Assembly (NCBI GenBank): GCA_900553635.1
Contig: USDU01000146.1
Coordinates: 1-6,601, forward strand
Source of the DNA: an uncultured Lachnospiraceae bacterium
GTDB taxonomy: Bacteria; Bacillota_A; Clostridia; Lachnospirales; Lachnospiraceae
Reading direction: 5' to 3'
DNA length: 6,601 nt
Under the pieces are notes generated by a model that searched no databases, was not told the origin of the DNA, and worked only from the letters and a program-made list of their open reading frames with translations. The position numbers and the translations under genes were made by a program. This document shows positions 1 to 6,601 of this stretch, in pieces (position 1 is the stretch's first letter; each line of letters begins with the position of its first letter).

Positions 1-1478
1 TAGACATTTTCCGGATGCTCTGCCATGTAGCGGTTCACATCCAGGAATTCCAGGTTGTAGTCGCGACGGCCTGTATTGTAAGACTGCACGCTCCGCCAGG
101 TGTTCGCAGCCGTCAGGGTCAGGACACAAAAGATCCCAAAGGTCAGTACGATGCTGCCGGGGCAGATTTTTCCCACGCTGTCTGTCTGCCGCTCCGTTCC
201 GTCGTCGTTCTCCCCCAGTACCTGAATCCGATACCAGATTCCCAGGAACAAGAAGATTGCCATAAAATACAGCACAAAGCCCACACGCTCCAGCAGACGG
301 TCCCGGTAGCCCAGATAGCCCCAGTAACCGAACCAGAGCACCAGAAAGCTTAAACCCAGCCCCAGGCTTCGCCGGGAGCGTGCCGCGCAGAGCGCAAGCC
401 CCAGGGCAATGACCGCGATGGCAATCAGATTGGCCGGATGATAGGTATCCTTCGTAAAATGCTCATAAATTTCCGTAAAGGCTGTACTCAGGCGCTCCTT
501 CAGCGGATGGGAAGCCGTATAAGCCTCCTTCTCGTGCCGGGCCAGCGCCGCCATTTTCTCCGGGTACAAATTGTCCGCCAGATACAGGGAATAGCGTTGT
601 AAATTCTCCGCTTCCTCCGGAGAAATCCCAAGCTCGTCGTAAATGGCCGGGTCGGTCTCATAATTCTGAAGTCCATAATAATCCATGATGGCTTCCCGGT
701 CTGTATTATACTTCCGGAAGGTCCTCCATTCCGGGGAACGGTAGGCAAAGGCCTCCACTGCCAGAATCACCAGGACGCCCACTGCCAGCGCCGCCGGCAC
801 AAACAGGTGCTTCAGGCGGAACGGAAATGTGACTTTTCCACATTTCCATTGTCCTTTTGCGGCATATTTCCACAGAAAACACAGGGCTGCTGCCGGAACG
901 GTAATGAAAAAGACGTCGTCACGAATCAGGAGTGATACCAGAACCAGAAATACTGCGATTCCTTCTTCCATCCGGATCTGCCAGTCCGTGCCTTCCCCTG
1001 CCGTGTAAAACAGGAAAATGCCCGCCGCGCCCGCGATGCCCGCCGCCGTCGTCCATTGAAACGCCGATACATGCTGGGTTCCCAGGGCCGTCATCAGGAG
1101 CAATGCTATGCCTGCATATATGATTTTCCAGAAAATCCCTTTTTCAGATACCAGACCGCGGTACAGGCAGAGGGCAAAGGACAGCAGCACTACGCCAATC
1201 ATGGTCAGTCCGTACCAGTCCAGCCCCGGGAAGCACTGATAGAGACCGCTTATCACCAGGCCCAGCAGATATTTGATATGCAGAAGATGGGCGTCCGGCG
1301 AGCCGGTAATGACGCCCGCCGCCACATTCCGCATGGCCACATCATCGTTGATGTCATAGATAAAGGGAACGGTTTTGTATACAAAGAGAAACCAGCAGCC
1401 TGTCAGTAAACATGCCGCCAGCATCGCGCCGAAGACGCGCCATCCTCTGTTCATTTCTCCTTTCGTCCTTATGTCCAT
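1..1478 (-). CDS. Polytopic membrane protein with extracytoplasmic DD motif, paralogue 2, C-terminally cut by the window edge
   Basis: I translated the minus strand from the ATG at 1478 to base 1 and found 492 codons with no stop. The gene therefore continues past the left edge, probably by about 100 residues judging from its neighbour. It matches the preceding 575-residue protein along its length: Asp45-Asp46 and TGSPDAHL (59-66) in the first outer loop, DWYG (87-90), FQWT (140-143), RDDVFF (186-191), a DYYG/YETDP/LGIS block (267-286), and RDRLLERV (392-399). By hand, 25 of 50 residues agree across the first outer loop and 30 of 68 across the second. The same eleven-helix, N-in layout fits. 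AGGAG lies 8 nt before the chosen ATG; a second ATG at 1454 has GGAG only 2 nt upstream and is less likely. The shared architecture implies the same kind of reaction as its neighbour, perhaps with a different acceptor or linkage. Function is unassigned. Confidence 0.88.
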   Translation of the reverse strand, partial: MDIRTKGEMNRGWRVFGAMLAACLLTGCWFLFVYKTVPFIYDINDDVAMRNVAAGVITGSPDAHLLHIKYLLGLVISGLYQCFPGLDWYGLTMIGVVLLSFALCLYRGLVSEKGIFWKIIYAGIALLLMTALGTQHVSAFQWTTAAGIAGAAGIFLFYTAGEGTDWQIRMEEGIAVFLVLVSLLIRDDVFFITVPAAALCFLWKYAAKGQWKCGKVTFPFRLKHLFVPAALAVGVLVILAVEAFAYRSPEWRTFRKYNTDREAIMDYYGLQNYETDPAIYDELGISPEEAENLQRYSLYLADNLYPEKMAALARHEKEAYTASHPLKERLSTAFTEIYEHFTKDTYHPANLIAIAVIALGLALCAARSRRSLGLGLSFLVLWFGYWGYLGYRDRLLERVGFVLYFMAIFLFLGIWYRIQVLGENDDGTERQTDSVGKICPGSIVLTFGIFCVLTLTAANTWRSVQSYNTGRRDYNLEFLDVNRYMAEHPENV

Positions 1479-1483
1479 CTGTT

Positions 1484-3211
1484 TCACTCCTGTATTTGAT
1501 AAAAATAGTACATTCTTCCGTCTATCTCACGATTTTCGGTGAGTGTAAGCTCTGCCCCCGGCTTCTTCCAGGCAAGCCAGGAAGCCAGAAAGCCCGGATC
1601 CTCCACATCGCGCGCCACCAGGTACGCGTTTTCATCGGTAAACAGGGTCTGCTCCACTGATTTCACGCCAAGCGCCATGAAACGCTCCTGATCCAGTGGG
1701 GAATCCGTATACCAGTCGCCAAAGGTCAGACAGCGGTTCAGGGCGAAATTGCCATTGGTCACGACCCGGGCGCCGCCCACCGGCTCCGCCATATAGGTTT
1801 CGATAAAATAGAGCTTTTCCGTTTCTTCCTTACATGCATTCTTAAAGGTCTGAAAGCTGCCGTCCAGGGCCAGCTTCTCCCTGTTGCTGACTGTGGAGCT
1901 TTGCCACTGCAAAAGCACGGTAAGGACTGACAGAATACAGAGAATTCCGGCCACCGGGCGAAGCCAGGGGCAGCGATCCTCCTCTTTTTCGCAAAAAGTC
2001 GTAAACAGACCACCAAAACCCCCCAGCATCACCAGATGCAGGGAAAATGCCACCCGCTCCGGCAGCCGTCCCGCGTATCCCAGAGCCAGCCACAACAGGC
2101 CATGGGCGCACAGGTACAACAGGAGCAGAGGATACAGCCGTTTTTCCCTTTTCCATAGCAATATCACGGCCAGCAGGAAAAATACCGCCACCGACAGGCT
2201 GACGTTCCGATATTCCGGAGAAAAGAACTGTTCCGCGGCCAGCTTTACCGCCGCTTTTATTTTCGCCATTGTGCCAGGCTCTCCGTCTGTCTGCCGCCGC
2301 GCTTCGACACTTAACTTCTCCATCATCTGCGCATCCATGCCGTCTACCAGATAGAGGGCATAGTGACGCAGGGCCCGTACCTCCTCGCTGCTGATCCCAA
2401 GTCCATCAAAGAATTCCGGATCCGCCTCATAGGCCGGCACTCCGTAATAATCATAAACCTCCGAGCGCGCATTCTGGAACCGCTGAAATTCCGCCCATTC
2501 GGGACCGCTGTAAGCCTTCTTCTCCACCAGGAACAGCAGACCGACGGCGAAAAACACCAGAACCGGAAGCAGCAGTTCCCGGAAATTTATTTTCCATTTA
2601 TTTCCATTTTCGTTTTTCTGAAACGCTTTCCACAGAAAAGCCAGACCAAAACCGGGCAGTACCATAAAGAACACGTCTGAACGGATCCCATAGGTCAGTA
2701 TCAGAAGCATCCAGATCCATACGCCGTCGGCCAGACCGGTTTTACGCCGCCCCGCGGACACATGAAGGAACAAAGCCGCCGCGCCCAATGCCGCTGCGCT
2801 GATGGTCCACTCAAACTGCGCCGCATGAGAAAGCAGGGCCGTAAGCGTCACGCCGACTGCGCCCACGCAGTACACACCTTTCCATTTCCAGCTCTTTTTT
2901 GCTGCCAGACCCCGGTAAAGAATCGCTGCCAGGCTTAAGAATACAGCGCCCGCCATAAAAAAGCCGTACCAGTCTGCCCTGCCGTTTATCCGGTACAGGC
3001 TGCTTATCGTCCGTCCCAGCGCGTACTGCACAAAAAACAGATGACCGTCCGGCGTCCCGGTAAAGGCTCCGGACGCAATATCCCGCATAATCACGTCGTC
3101 GGCGATGGCGTACACAAAACCCATGGTCTGATACACCGCCAAACCACAGATAAACGCAAGAAGAACAGACGCCGCCGCGGCTGCGCCTGTTCTTTTCACT
3201 GCCTGCTTCAT
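1484..3211 (-). CDS. Polytopic membrane protein with extracytoplasmic DD motif, candidate GT-C type transferase (paralogue 1)
   Basis: This 575-residue protein has about eleven hydrophobic helices (roughly 10-36, 84-101, 112-130, 134-150, 162-175, 178-195, 211-229, 336-353, 358-377, 386-405, 416-435). Basic loops (AAKKSWKWK, AGRRK, KREKR) lie alternately inside, giving N-in topology. The first outer loop carries Asp38-Asp39 and TGTPDGHL (51-58). Two large parts are outside: a loop at 230-335 containing DYYG, YEADP and LGIS, and a C-terminal domain at 436-575. An acidic pair after helix 1, plus an outer C-terminal domain, is typical of GT-C enzymes such as PMT or EmbC types, but I see no motif that assigns a known family. 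A DUF6056-type match is possible but unchecked. It overlaps the upstream synthase gene by 4 nt, and its stop lies 5 nt before a paralogue's start. A role in putting a lipid-carried sugar on a surface glycan is inferred. Alternatives are a glycan polymerase or another surface-modifying enzyme. Confidence 0.88.
   Translation of the reverse strand: MKQAVKRTGAAAAASVLLAFICGLAVYQTMGFVYAIADDVIMRDIASGAFTGTPDGHLFFVQYALGRTISSLYRINGRADWYGFFMAGAVFLSLAAILYRGLAAKKSWKWKGVYCVGAVGVTLTALLSHAAQFEWTISAAALGAAALFLHVSAGRRKTGLADGVWIWMLLILTYGIRSDVFFMVLPGFGLAFLWKAFQKNENGNKWKINFRELLLPVLVFFAVGLLFLVEKKAYSGPEWAEFQRFQNARSEVYDYYGVPAYEADPEFFDGLGISSEEVRALRHYALYLVDGMDAQMMEKLSVEARRQTDGEPGTMAKIKAAVKLAAEQFFSPEYRNVSLSVAVFFLLAVILLWKREKRLYPLLLLYLCAHGLLWLALGYAGRLPERVAFSLHLVMLGGFGGLFTTFCEKEEDRCPWLRPVAGILCILSVLTVLLQWQSSTVSNREKLALDGSFQTFKNACKEETEKLYFIETYMAEPVGGARVVTNGNFALNRCLTFGDWYTDSPLDQERFMALGVKSVEQTLFTDENAYLVARDVEDPGFLASWLAWKKPGAELTLTENREIDGRMYYFYQIQE
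1487..1491 (-). promoter_or_regulatory. Shine-Dalgarno site overlapping the upstream stop region
   Basis: AGGAG is formed by the last codons of paralogue 1 and is followed directly by its TGA (1484-1486) and AACAG, then the ATG of paralogue 2 at 1478. The 8-nt spacing favours this start over the in-frame ATG at 1454. A ribosome terminating on paralogue 1 would sit on this site, so reinitiation is plausible. Confidence 0.7.
3208..3211 (-). other. ATGA stop/start overlap between the lipid-sugar synthase and the first DD-loop membrane protein
   Basis: The minus strand reads GAA GTA TGA for the end of the synthase, while ATG AAG CAG starts the next protein, sharing four bases. AGGAG at 3220-3224 lies 8 nt upstream of the ATG, inside the synthase coding sequence. 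This is the usual arrangement for translational coupling and supports stoichiometric or functional linkage of the two products. Confidence 0.85.
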
Positions 3212-4167
3212 ACTTCCTGCTCCTTTGCTTCCTTCTGCAGGCTTTTATAGGTCTCATGGGCCGCGATAAGCTGCATCTCAAAATCCTGCTTGTTCTTCTG
3301 CTCCATGCTCTGCAGCACCAGTCCCGCAAAAAGCGACTGGAGCGCCGCAATCAGCACGAAGCCGCAGACAATCAGGGTTGGGAAGCGGGGCACCAGTCCG
3401 GTCTTCCAGTATTCGGTCAGAATCGGAATCAGGAATACCACGCCCAGCACGGTCAGGATACCCGCCAACAGAGAGAAAAAGCCCAGGGGCTTATAATTCT
3501 TATAAAGATTCAGGATCCGGGTCAGTACCTTGAAGCCGTCGGAAAAGGTATTCAGCTTAGATACGCTGCCCTCCGGGCGGTCCCGGTAGTCGATGATCAC
3601 ATGATCCACCTGCATATGCTTATCCGCCGCATGGATGCTCATCTCGGTCTCAATCTCAAAACCGTGAGACAATACCGGGAAGGTCTTCACAAACTGATAA
3701 TTAAAGGCCCGGTAGCCGGTCATAATGTCCTGAATGTTCGTATCGAAGAAGCGGTTAATGCAGTTCTTTACAAAGGAATTGCCGAAATTATGGAAGGGCC
3801 GCTTATTTTCTGTGTAATAAGTGGATGAAAGCCGGTCTCCCACCACCATATCGGACTGCTCCTCCACTACTTTTCGTACCATCTCCGGAGCTGCTTCCGC
3901 CGGGTAGGTGTCGTCGCCGTCCACCATCACATACACTTCCGCGTCAATCTCCCGGAACATCCGGCGTATGACGTTGCCCTTGCCCTGCTGGTATTCATGG
4001 CGCACAATGGCGCCGGCCTCTTTGGCAAGCTCGCCGGTCCCGTCGGTGGAATTGTTGTCGTAGACATAGATCGCCGCCTCCGGCAGGGATTTTCGGAAAT
4101 CCTCTACCACCTTTTTTACTGTTTTGCTCTCGTTGTAGCAGGGAATCAGTACCGCTACTTTATCCAT
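3208..4167 (-). CDS. Membrane-anchored GT2, polyprenyl-phosphate sugar synthase (DPM1/GtrB-like)
   Basis: This 319-residue protein has an N-terminal GT-A domain of the DPM1/GtrB kind: PCYNE at 9-13, DNNSTDGT at 37-44, the metal-binding DGDDTY at 83-88, DIMTGYRAF at 147-155, and RPEGSVSKL at 197-205. Two hydrophobic hairpin helices follow (about 227-249 and 263-285), then a charged, probably helical cytoplasmic tail (290-319). In this family the enzyme transfers a sugar from a nucleotide donor to undecaprenyl or dolichyl phosphate on the inner face of the membrane. The sugar cannot be read from the sequence. The ATG is preceded by GGAGG with a 9-nt spacer, and the motif-bearing N-terminus begins immediately, so the start is secure. 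It lies 18 nt after the DUF6020-like gene, and its stop overlaps the next start by 4 nt (ATGA). This suggests coupled synthesis with the membrane proteins that would use its product. The class is firm; substrate and acceptor are unknown. Confidence 0.95.
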   Translation of the reverse strand: MDKVAVLIPCYNESKTVKKVVEDFRKSLPEAAIYVYDNNSTDGTGELAKEAGAIVRHEYQQGKGNVIRRMFREIDAEVYVMVDGDDTYPAEAAPEMVRKVVEEQSDMVVGDRLSSTYYTENKRPFHNFGNSFVKNCINRFFDTNIQDIMTGYRAFNYQFVKTFPVLSHGFEIETEMSIHAADKHMQVDHVIIDYRDRPEGSVSKLNTFSDGFKVLTRILNLYKNYKPLGFFSLLAGILTVLGVVFLIPILTEYWKTGLVPRFPTLIVCGFVLIAALQSLFAGLVLQSMEQKNKQDFEMQLIAAHETYKSLQKEAKEQEV

Positions 4168-4185
4168 ATGACGTGTCCTCCGTCT

Positions 4186-6084
4186 TTAAAAATCTGTTTC
4201 TGCCTGACTCTTTTTCTCTTTGTATACACGCCACAGCAGATACAGCATCAGCGGCATGCAGGCGATAAACGGGTAGTGATACCGCATTTTCACCACAGGA
4301 CCCAGAAGGTTCGTCAGGAAATAGCCGGTAAAGGGCGCCATCACAATCAGCTGCTTCCACTGCCGCGCATACAGAAGCACCAGTATGGTAAACAGCCATA
4401 ACCAGGTGTAAAACCCCAGATTAAAGGTGGCCGCGATAACCGGAGCCTTCTGGAAAGAGGCTTCATTTCCGATTTTTCTATAAAATTCTGAAAGCACCGG
4501 GATTTTGGATTCCATGGTCACATCCACGTCCGCCCGGAATTCCTTGCAGTCATATTCAAAGTAATCTTTGCCCTTATCCGTCTCCTCGATGGAATTGCCC
4601 GGATACCAGTATCCGAAGGTTCCCACCAGGAATGAGTCGATATACATTTTCTTGTGGGTCATTCCCACACTGACCCAGGTCTTTAAGAAAGGCGTGGGAT
4701 TCTCAGCGAATTCACTTCCGTGAAAATAAGCCTTCACCGGATCGGCGAACCGGGACATATAGGTATTCAGGCCCTCCTCGTCAATCATGGCAAGGATTCC
4801 TTCTTTCTGTTCTTGCGTCAGCCCCTGGTAATCCAGATTATATACACGGGCGGCGGACTGCATCAGGACGCTGCACATCTCCCGGGCGTCTCCCGGCTGA
4901 ATGCCAAGGGCGCTGTAGACCGGGCCGGTATAAATCCCGTATAGCCCTAAGCAAATCACGCAGAGCAGCAGCATTTTCTTCCAGTATCTGCGGAATGCCC
5001 ACAGAAGAAAAGGGATGCAGAACAGAAACGTGTGCAGACCGTTATTGCGGAAGGCATACAGGAAAAATACATTGACACAGAAAAGAATCTGTCTGCGCCC
5101 GGACGCAAAAAATATCTCCGGGTACTCTGCCATGCGTAAAAGCTGTACCACAAACACCGCGAAGACCGCGGTAAAAATCGAATCCTTGGTGGCGCACAGA
5201 GCCATCAGGCTGTTGACCGGATGAAAACCCAGAAATACAAGCGCGCCGACCCACAGCCATTTCGGCGCTTTTTTCTGCCGCAGGTAGAGGCAGACGTCCG
5301 CGTATAACGCAGACAGGATAACCATCTGAAGCAGGGAATAGATAAACGCTCCGGTCTGATTGGAGCCGGTGAGCGCCCTTCCGAGCTGTCTCGTCAGCCA
5401 CAGCATGGCTGTATGGAGTATCGGGTGATGGGCAGTCCATGCGTGATCGGCCACCGCCGCCAGCTGCCAGCCGCAGTCATAGGAGAAAATTCCCGGCCAG
5501 GAGGCCAGAAGCACCGGAATCCAGGATAAAAAGAGTACGGCAAAGCAGAACCAGTAAAACTTCCGTACCGGGAAGCTGTAGGCGATAAAGTAGGCTATCG
5601 GACCGTTCGCCTTGCTCATATGCACACCCGTCAATCCGTCCGTTTCCTCTGCTTCCATTGCTCCGTTTTTTTGTTGTATTCCTTCTGTTCCTGCTTTAAC
5701 AGACGCTTTCTTTTCTGACACGCCTGCCAATACCTGCAGCCCTGCGCTCACACAGATGGTAAAAAACGGACTTAAGGCTGCAAAAGCCGGAAACACCTGC
5801 GGATTCCAGATCGTATCCGTATAATTCAGCGAAAAGCCCCAGGCGGTAAGCGCCGCGAACATCATACCGCCCGCCGCGCCATAAGCCAGAAGCCTGCCAT
5901 TTACCGCTTTTTTCAGAAACTGCGCGCCCACGTAAGTAAACGCGCCGAACATCAGCATGGCCGTCACACTGTTGGACAGCATGGTACTCGCGCCCCGGAT
6001 CTGATACAGGAAATTGATCCCGCACACAGCCAGGAAGGCCGCAAGCACCGCTATGCTGTTCTGTGTGATCTGCTTTTTGCTCAA
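4186..6084 (-). CDS. Polytopic membrane protein, probably DUF6020-like, candidate GT-C type glycosyltransferase
   Basis: This 632-residue protein starts at TTG; AGGAG lies 6 nt upstream and no ATG is suitably placed. Hydrophobic segments fall into an N-terminal block of four (about 12-28, 38-55, 66-86, 100-121), a polar linker (122-175, rich in Glu, Lys and Gln), and a core of about ten from 177 to 619. Distinctive motifs are SYDCGWQ (201-207), HHPILH (219-224), TKDS (299-302), RNNG (346-349) and KMRYHYP (599-605). Positively charged loops (RQKK, RRYWKK, KEKK) place the inside, which puts all five motifs outside. A large outer loop spans about 389-552. This layout, with an acidic residue just after the first core helix, resembles GT-C transferases that use polyprenyl-phosphate sugars. 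From memory the family is DUF6020; I could not check this. Transfer of sugar to a surface glycan is inferred from the architecture and from the downstream lipid-sugar synthase gene 18 nt away. It could instead be a polymerase or transporter. Confidence 0.88.
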   Translation of the reverse strand: MSKKQITQNSIAVLAAFLAVCGINFLYQIRGASTMLSNSVTAMLMFGAFTYVGAQFLKKAVNGRLLAYGAAGGMMFAALTAWGFSLNYTDTIWNPQVFPAFAALSPFFTICVSAGLQVLAGVSEKKASVKAGTEGIQQKNGAMEAEETDGLTGVHMSKANGPIAYFIAYSFPVRKFYWFCFAVLFLSWIPVLLASWPGIFSYDCGWQLAAVADHAWTAHHPILHTAMLWLTRQLGRALTGSNQTGAFIYSLLQMVILSALYADVCLYLRQKKAPKWLWVGALVFLGFHPVNSLMALCATKDSIFTAVFAVFVVQLLRMAEYPEIFFASGRRQILFCVNVFFLYAFRNNGLHTFLFCIPFLLWAFRRYWKKMLLLCVICLGLYGIYTGPVYSALGIQPGDAREMCSVLMQSAARVYNLDYQGLTQEQKEGILAMIDEEGLNTYMSRFADPVKAYFHGSEFAENPTPFLKTWVSVGMTHKKMYIDSFLVGTFGYWYPGNSIEETDKGKDYFEYDCKEFRADVDVTMESKIPVLSEFYRKIGNEASFQKAPVIAATFNLGFYTWLWLFTILVLLYARQWKQLIVMAPFTGYFLTNLLGPVVKMRYHYPFIACMPLMLYLLWRVYKEKKSQAETDF

Positions 6085-6090
6085 AATGTT

Positions 6091-6095
6091 CTCCT
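6091..6095 (-). promoter_or_regulatory. Shine-Dalgarno site that fixes a TTG start
   Basis: AGGAG reads on the minus strand and is followed by six bases (AACATT) and then TTG at 6084-6082. There is no ATG or GTG in frame between this site and the first hydrophobic helix, so the TTG is the best supported start for the 632-residue membrane protein. The site lies within the 22-nt gap after the preceding stop codon, which leaves little room for a separate promoter. Confidence 0.75.
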
Positions 6096-6106
6096 AATAA
6101 AACCAG

Positions 6107-6601
6107 TTATTTAATCGTATAATCCGAATAATCCAGTGAGAAATTCGGGTTAAAATAGGGATCCCCCGCATCCAGATCCGCCTTCCACTTCCGGCGGAAC
6201 ATGTCTACCTCCTGCTGGAAGCGCTTCTGCTTCTCGCCCTCTTCCATACCACGGGTCTTGGATTCATAGTGATACAGCTCCGCAAAAGGCGTAAACACAT
6301 TCAGATATCCCGCGTGGCGCAGCTTCAGACAGAAGTCCACATCGTTGAAGGCTACCCGGAACTCCTCGTCCAGGCCGCCCACCTCGTCGTACTGGGCGCG
6401 GCTGACCAGAAGGCACGCGCCGGTCACAGCCGTCACATCCTGGGCGTAGCACAGACGTCCCATATAGCCCAGATGCATCTTGTCATCCTTATAATGGGTG
6501 TGGCCTGCCGCCCGGTGAGCGCCAAGGCCGATAACGATGCCCGCATGCTGAATGGTGTTGTCCGCATAGTACAGCTTGCCGCCCACCGCAGCCACGTCGG
6601 G
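6107..6601 (-). CDS. GT2 family glycosyltransferase, C-terminal part (rhamnosyltransferase/rhamnan-synthesis type), partial
   Basis: Only the last 164 codons and the TAA stop are present; the start and the N-terminal nucleotide-sugar binding half lie beyond the right edge, and the reading frame is open through the edge. Visible motifs, counted from the first in-window residue, are AVTGACLLV at 58-66, GGLDEEF at 75-81, NDVDFCLKLR at 86-95, ELYHYES at 108-114 and GDPYFNPNFS at 146-155. In GT2 rhamnosyltransferase-like enzymes this order is the acceptor side of the GT-A fold, and the NDVDFCLKL segment corresponds to the region holding the catalytic base. No membrane segment is seen, so the visible part is probably cytoplasmic. 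In this family such modules often sit at the end of long multi-domain proteins, so the full protein may be much larger. The donor sugar cannot be told from this end. It is the first of five co-directional genes, 22 nt upstream of the next start. The family call is firm; the rhamnose link is inference. Confidence 0.9.
   Translation of the reverse strand, partial: PDVAAVGGKLYYADNTIQHAGIVIGLGAHRAAGHTHYKDDKMHLGYMGRLCYAQDVTAVTGACLLVSRAQYDEVGGLDEEFRVAFNDVDFCLKLRHAGYLNVFTPFAELYHYESKTRGMEEGEKQKRFQQEVDMFRRKWKADLDAGDPYFNPNFSLDYSDYTIK

Noticed and set aside
15..353. A 112-codon plus-strand open frame near the left edge.
   Set aside because: The minus strand here is an uninterrupted continuation of paralogue 2 that aligns with its neighbour, so the plus-strand frame is a shadow.
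1394..1478. Lipobox-like LTGC at residues 25-28 of paralogue 2, preceded by basic residues and a hydrophobic run, as in a lipoprotein signal peptide.
   Set aside because: The hydrophobic stretch continues past the Cys (WFLFVY) as a normal first helix. The paralogue has no Cys in the equivalent context (it reads ICGL), and the remaining protein is polytopic, so this is probably chance.
1884..2354. A 156-codon plus-strand open frame opposite paralogue 1.
   Set aside because: It lies wholly within a convincing membrane-protein gene. Its translation is Ser/Arg-rich with no plausible domain or ribosome binding site.
3256..3828. A 190-codon plus-strand open frame opposite the lipid-sugar synthase.
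   Set aside because: It is antisense to a gene with intact GT2 motifs. Its translation is rich in His, Gln and Arg with no domain, as expected for a shadow frame in GC-rich coding DNA.
4160..4399. A 79-codon minus-strand frame crossing the end of the DUF6020-like gene and the start of the synthase gene.
   Set aside because: It is out of frame with both well-supported genes and has no recognisable motif.
5590..5625. Internal Met156 of the 632-residue protein as an alternative start that would yield only the GT-C-like core.
   Set aside because: No Shine-Dalgarno site is visible upstream of it. The TTG start has AGGAG at ideal spacing, and the extra N-terminal helices are clearly coding.

Overview
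This window looks like part of a cell-surface glycan locus from a gut-type Clostridia, most likely Lachnospiraceae (Bacillota). The assignment is an inference. It rests on moderately GC-rich coding DNA, AGGAG/GGAGG Shine-Dalgarno sites before every readable start, one TTG start, and a combination of glycosyltransferases and large polytopic membrane proteins familiar from that family. No taxonomic marker gene is present.

Everything real is on the minus strand and reads from the right edge to the left edge. In order of transcription: (1) the last 164 residues of a soluble GT2 glycosyltransferase of the rhamnosyltransferase/rhamnan-synthesis type (6107-6601, start outside the window); (2) a 632-residue polytopic membrane protein, probably DUF6020-like, with GT-C-like features (4186-6084, TTG start); (3) a 319-residue membrane-anchored GT2 of the DPM1/GtrB type, predicted to make a polyprenyl-phosphate sugar (3208-4167); (4) a 575-residue polytopic protein with an Asp-Asp motif in its first outer loop (1484-3211); (5) a paralogue of gene 4 (1-1478), whose C-terminus runs off the left edge. 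Gaps are 22, 18, -4 and 5 nt, so the five genes form one tight operon. I see no promoter, terminator, RNA gene, mobile element or CRISPR array inside it, and no non-coding stretch longer than 22 bases.

The inferred working model is as follows. The soluble GT2 helps build a lipid-linked or surface polysaccharide in the cytoplasm. The DPM1/GtrB-like enzyme loads one sugar onto undecaprenyl phosphate. After that lipid is flipped, one or more of the three membrane proteins transfer the sugar to a glycan on the outer face. The three polytopic proteins have no function I can assign with certainty. Hand topology places their distinctive polar motifs on the extracytoplasmic side, as expected for GT-C enzymes. 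The most interesting points are the tandem paralogue pair and the presence of three candidate outer-face transferases beside a single lipid-sugar synthase, with no flippase in view.
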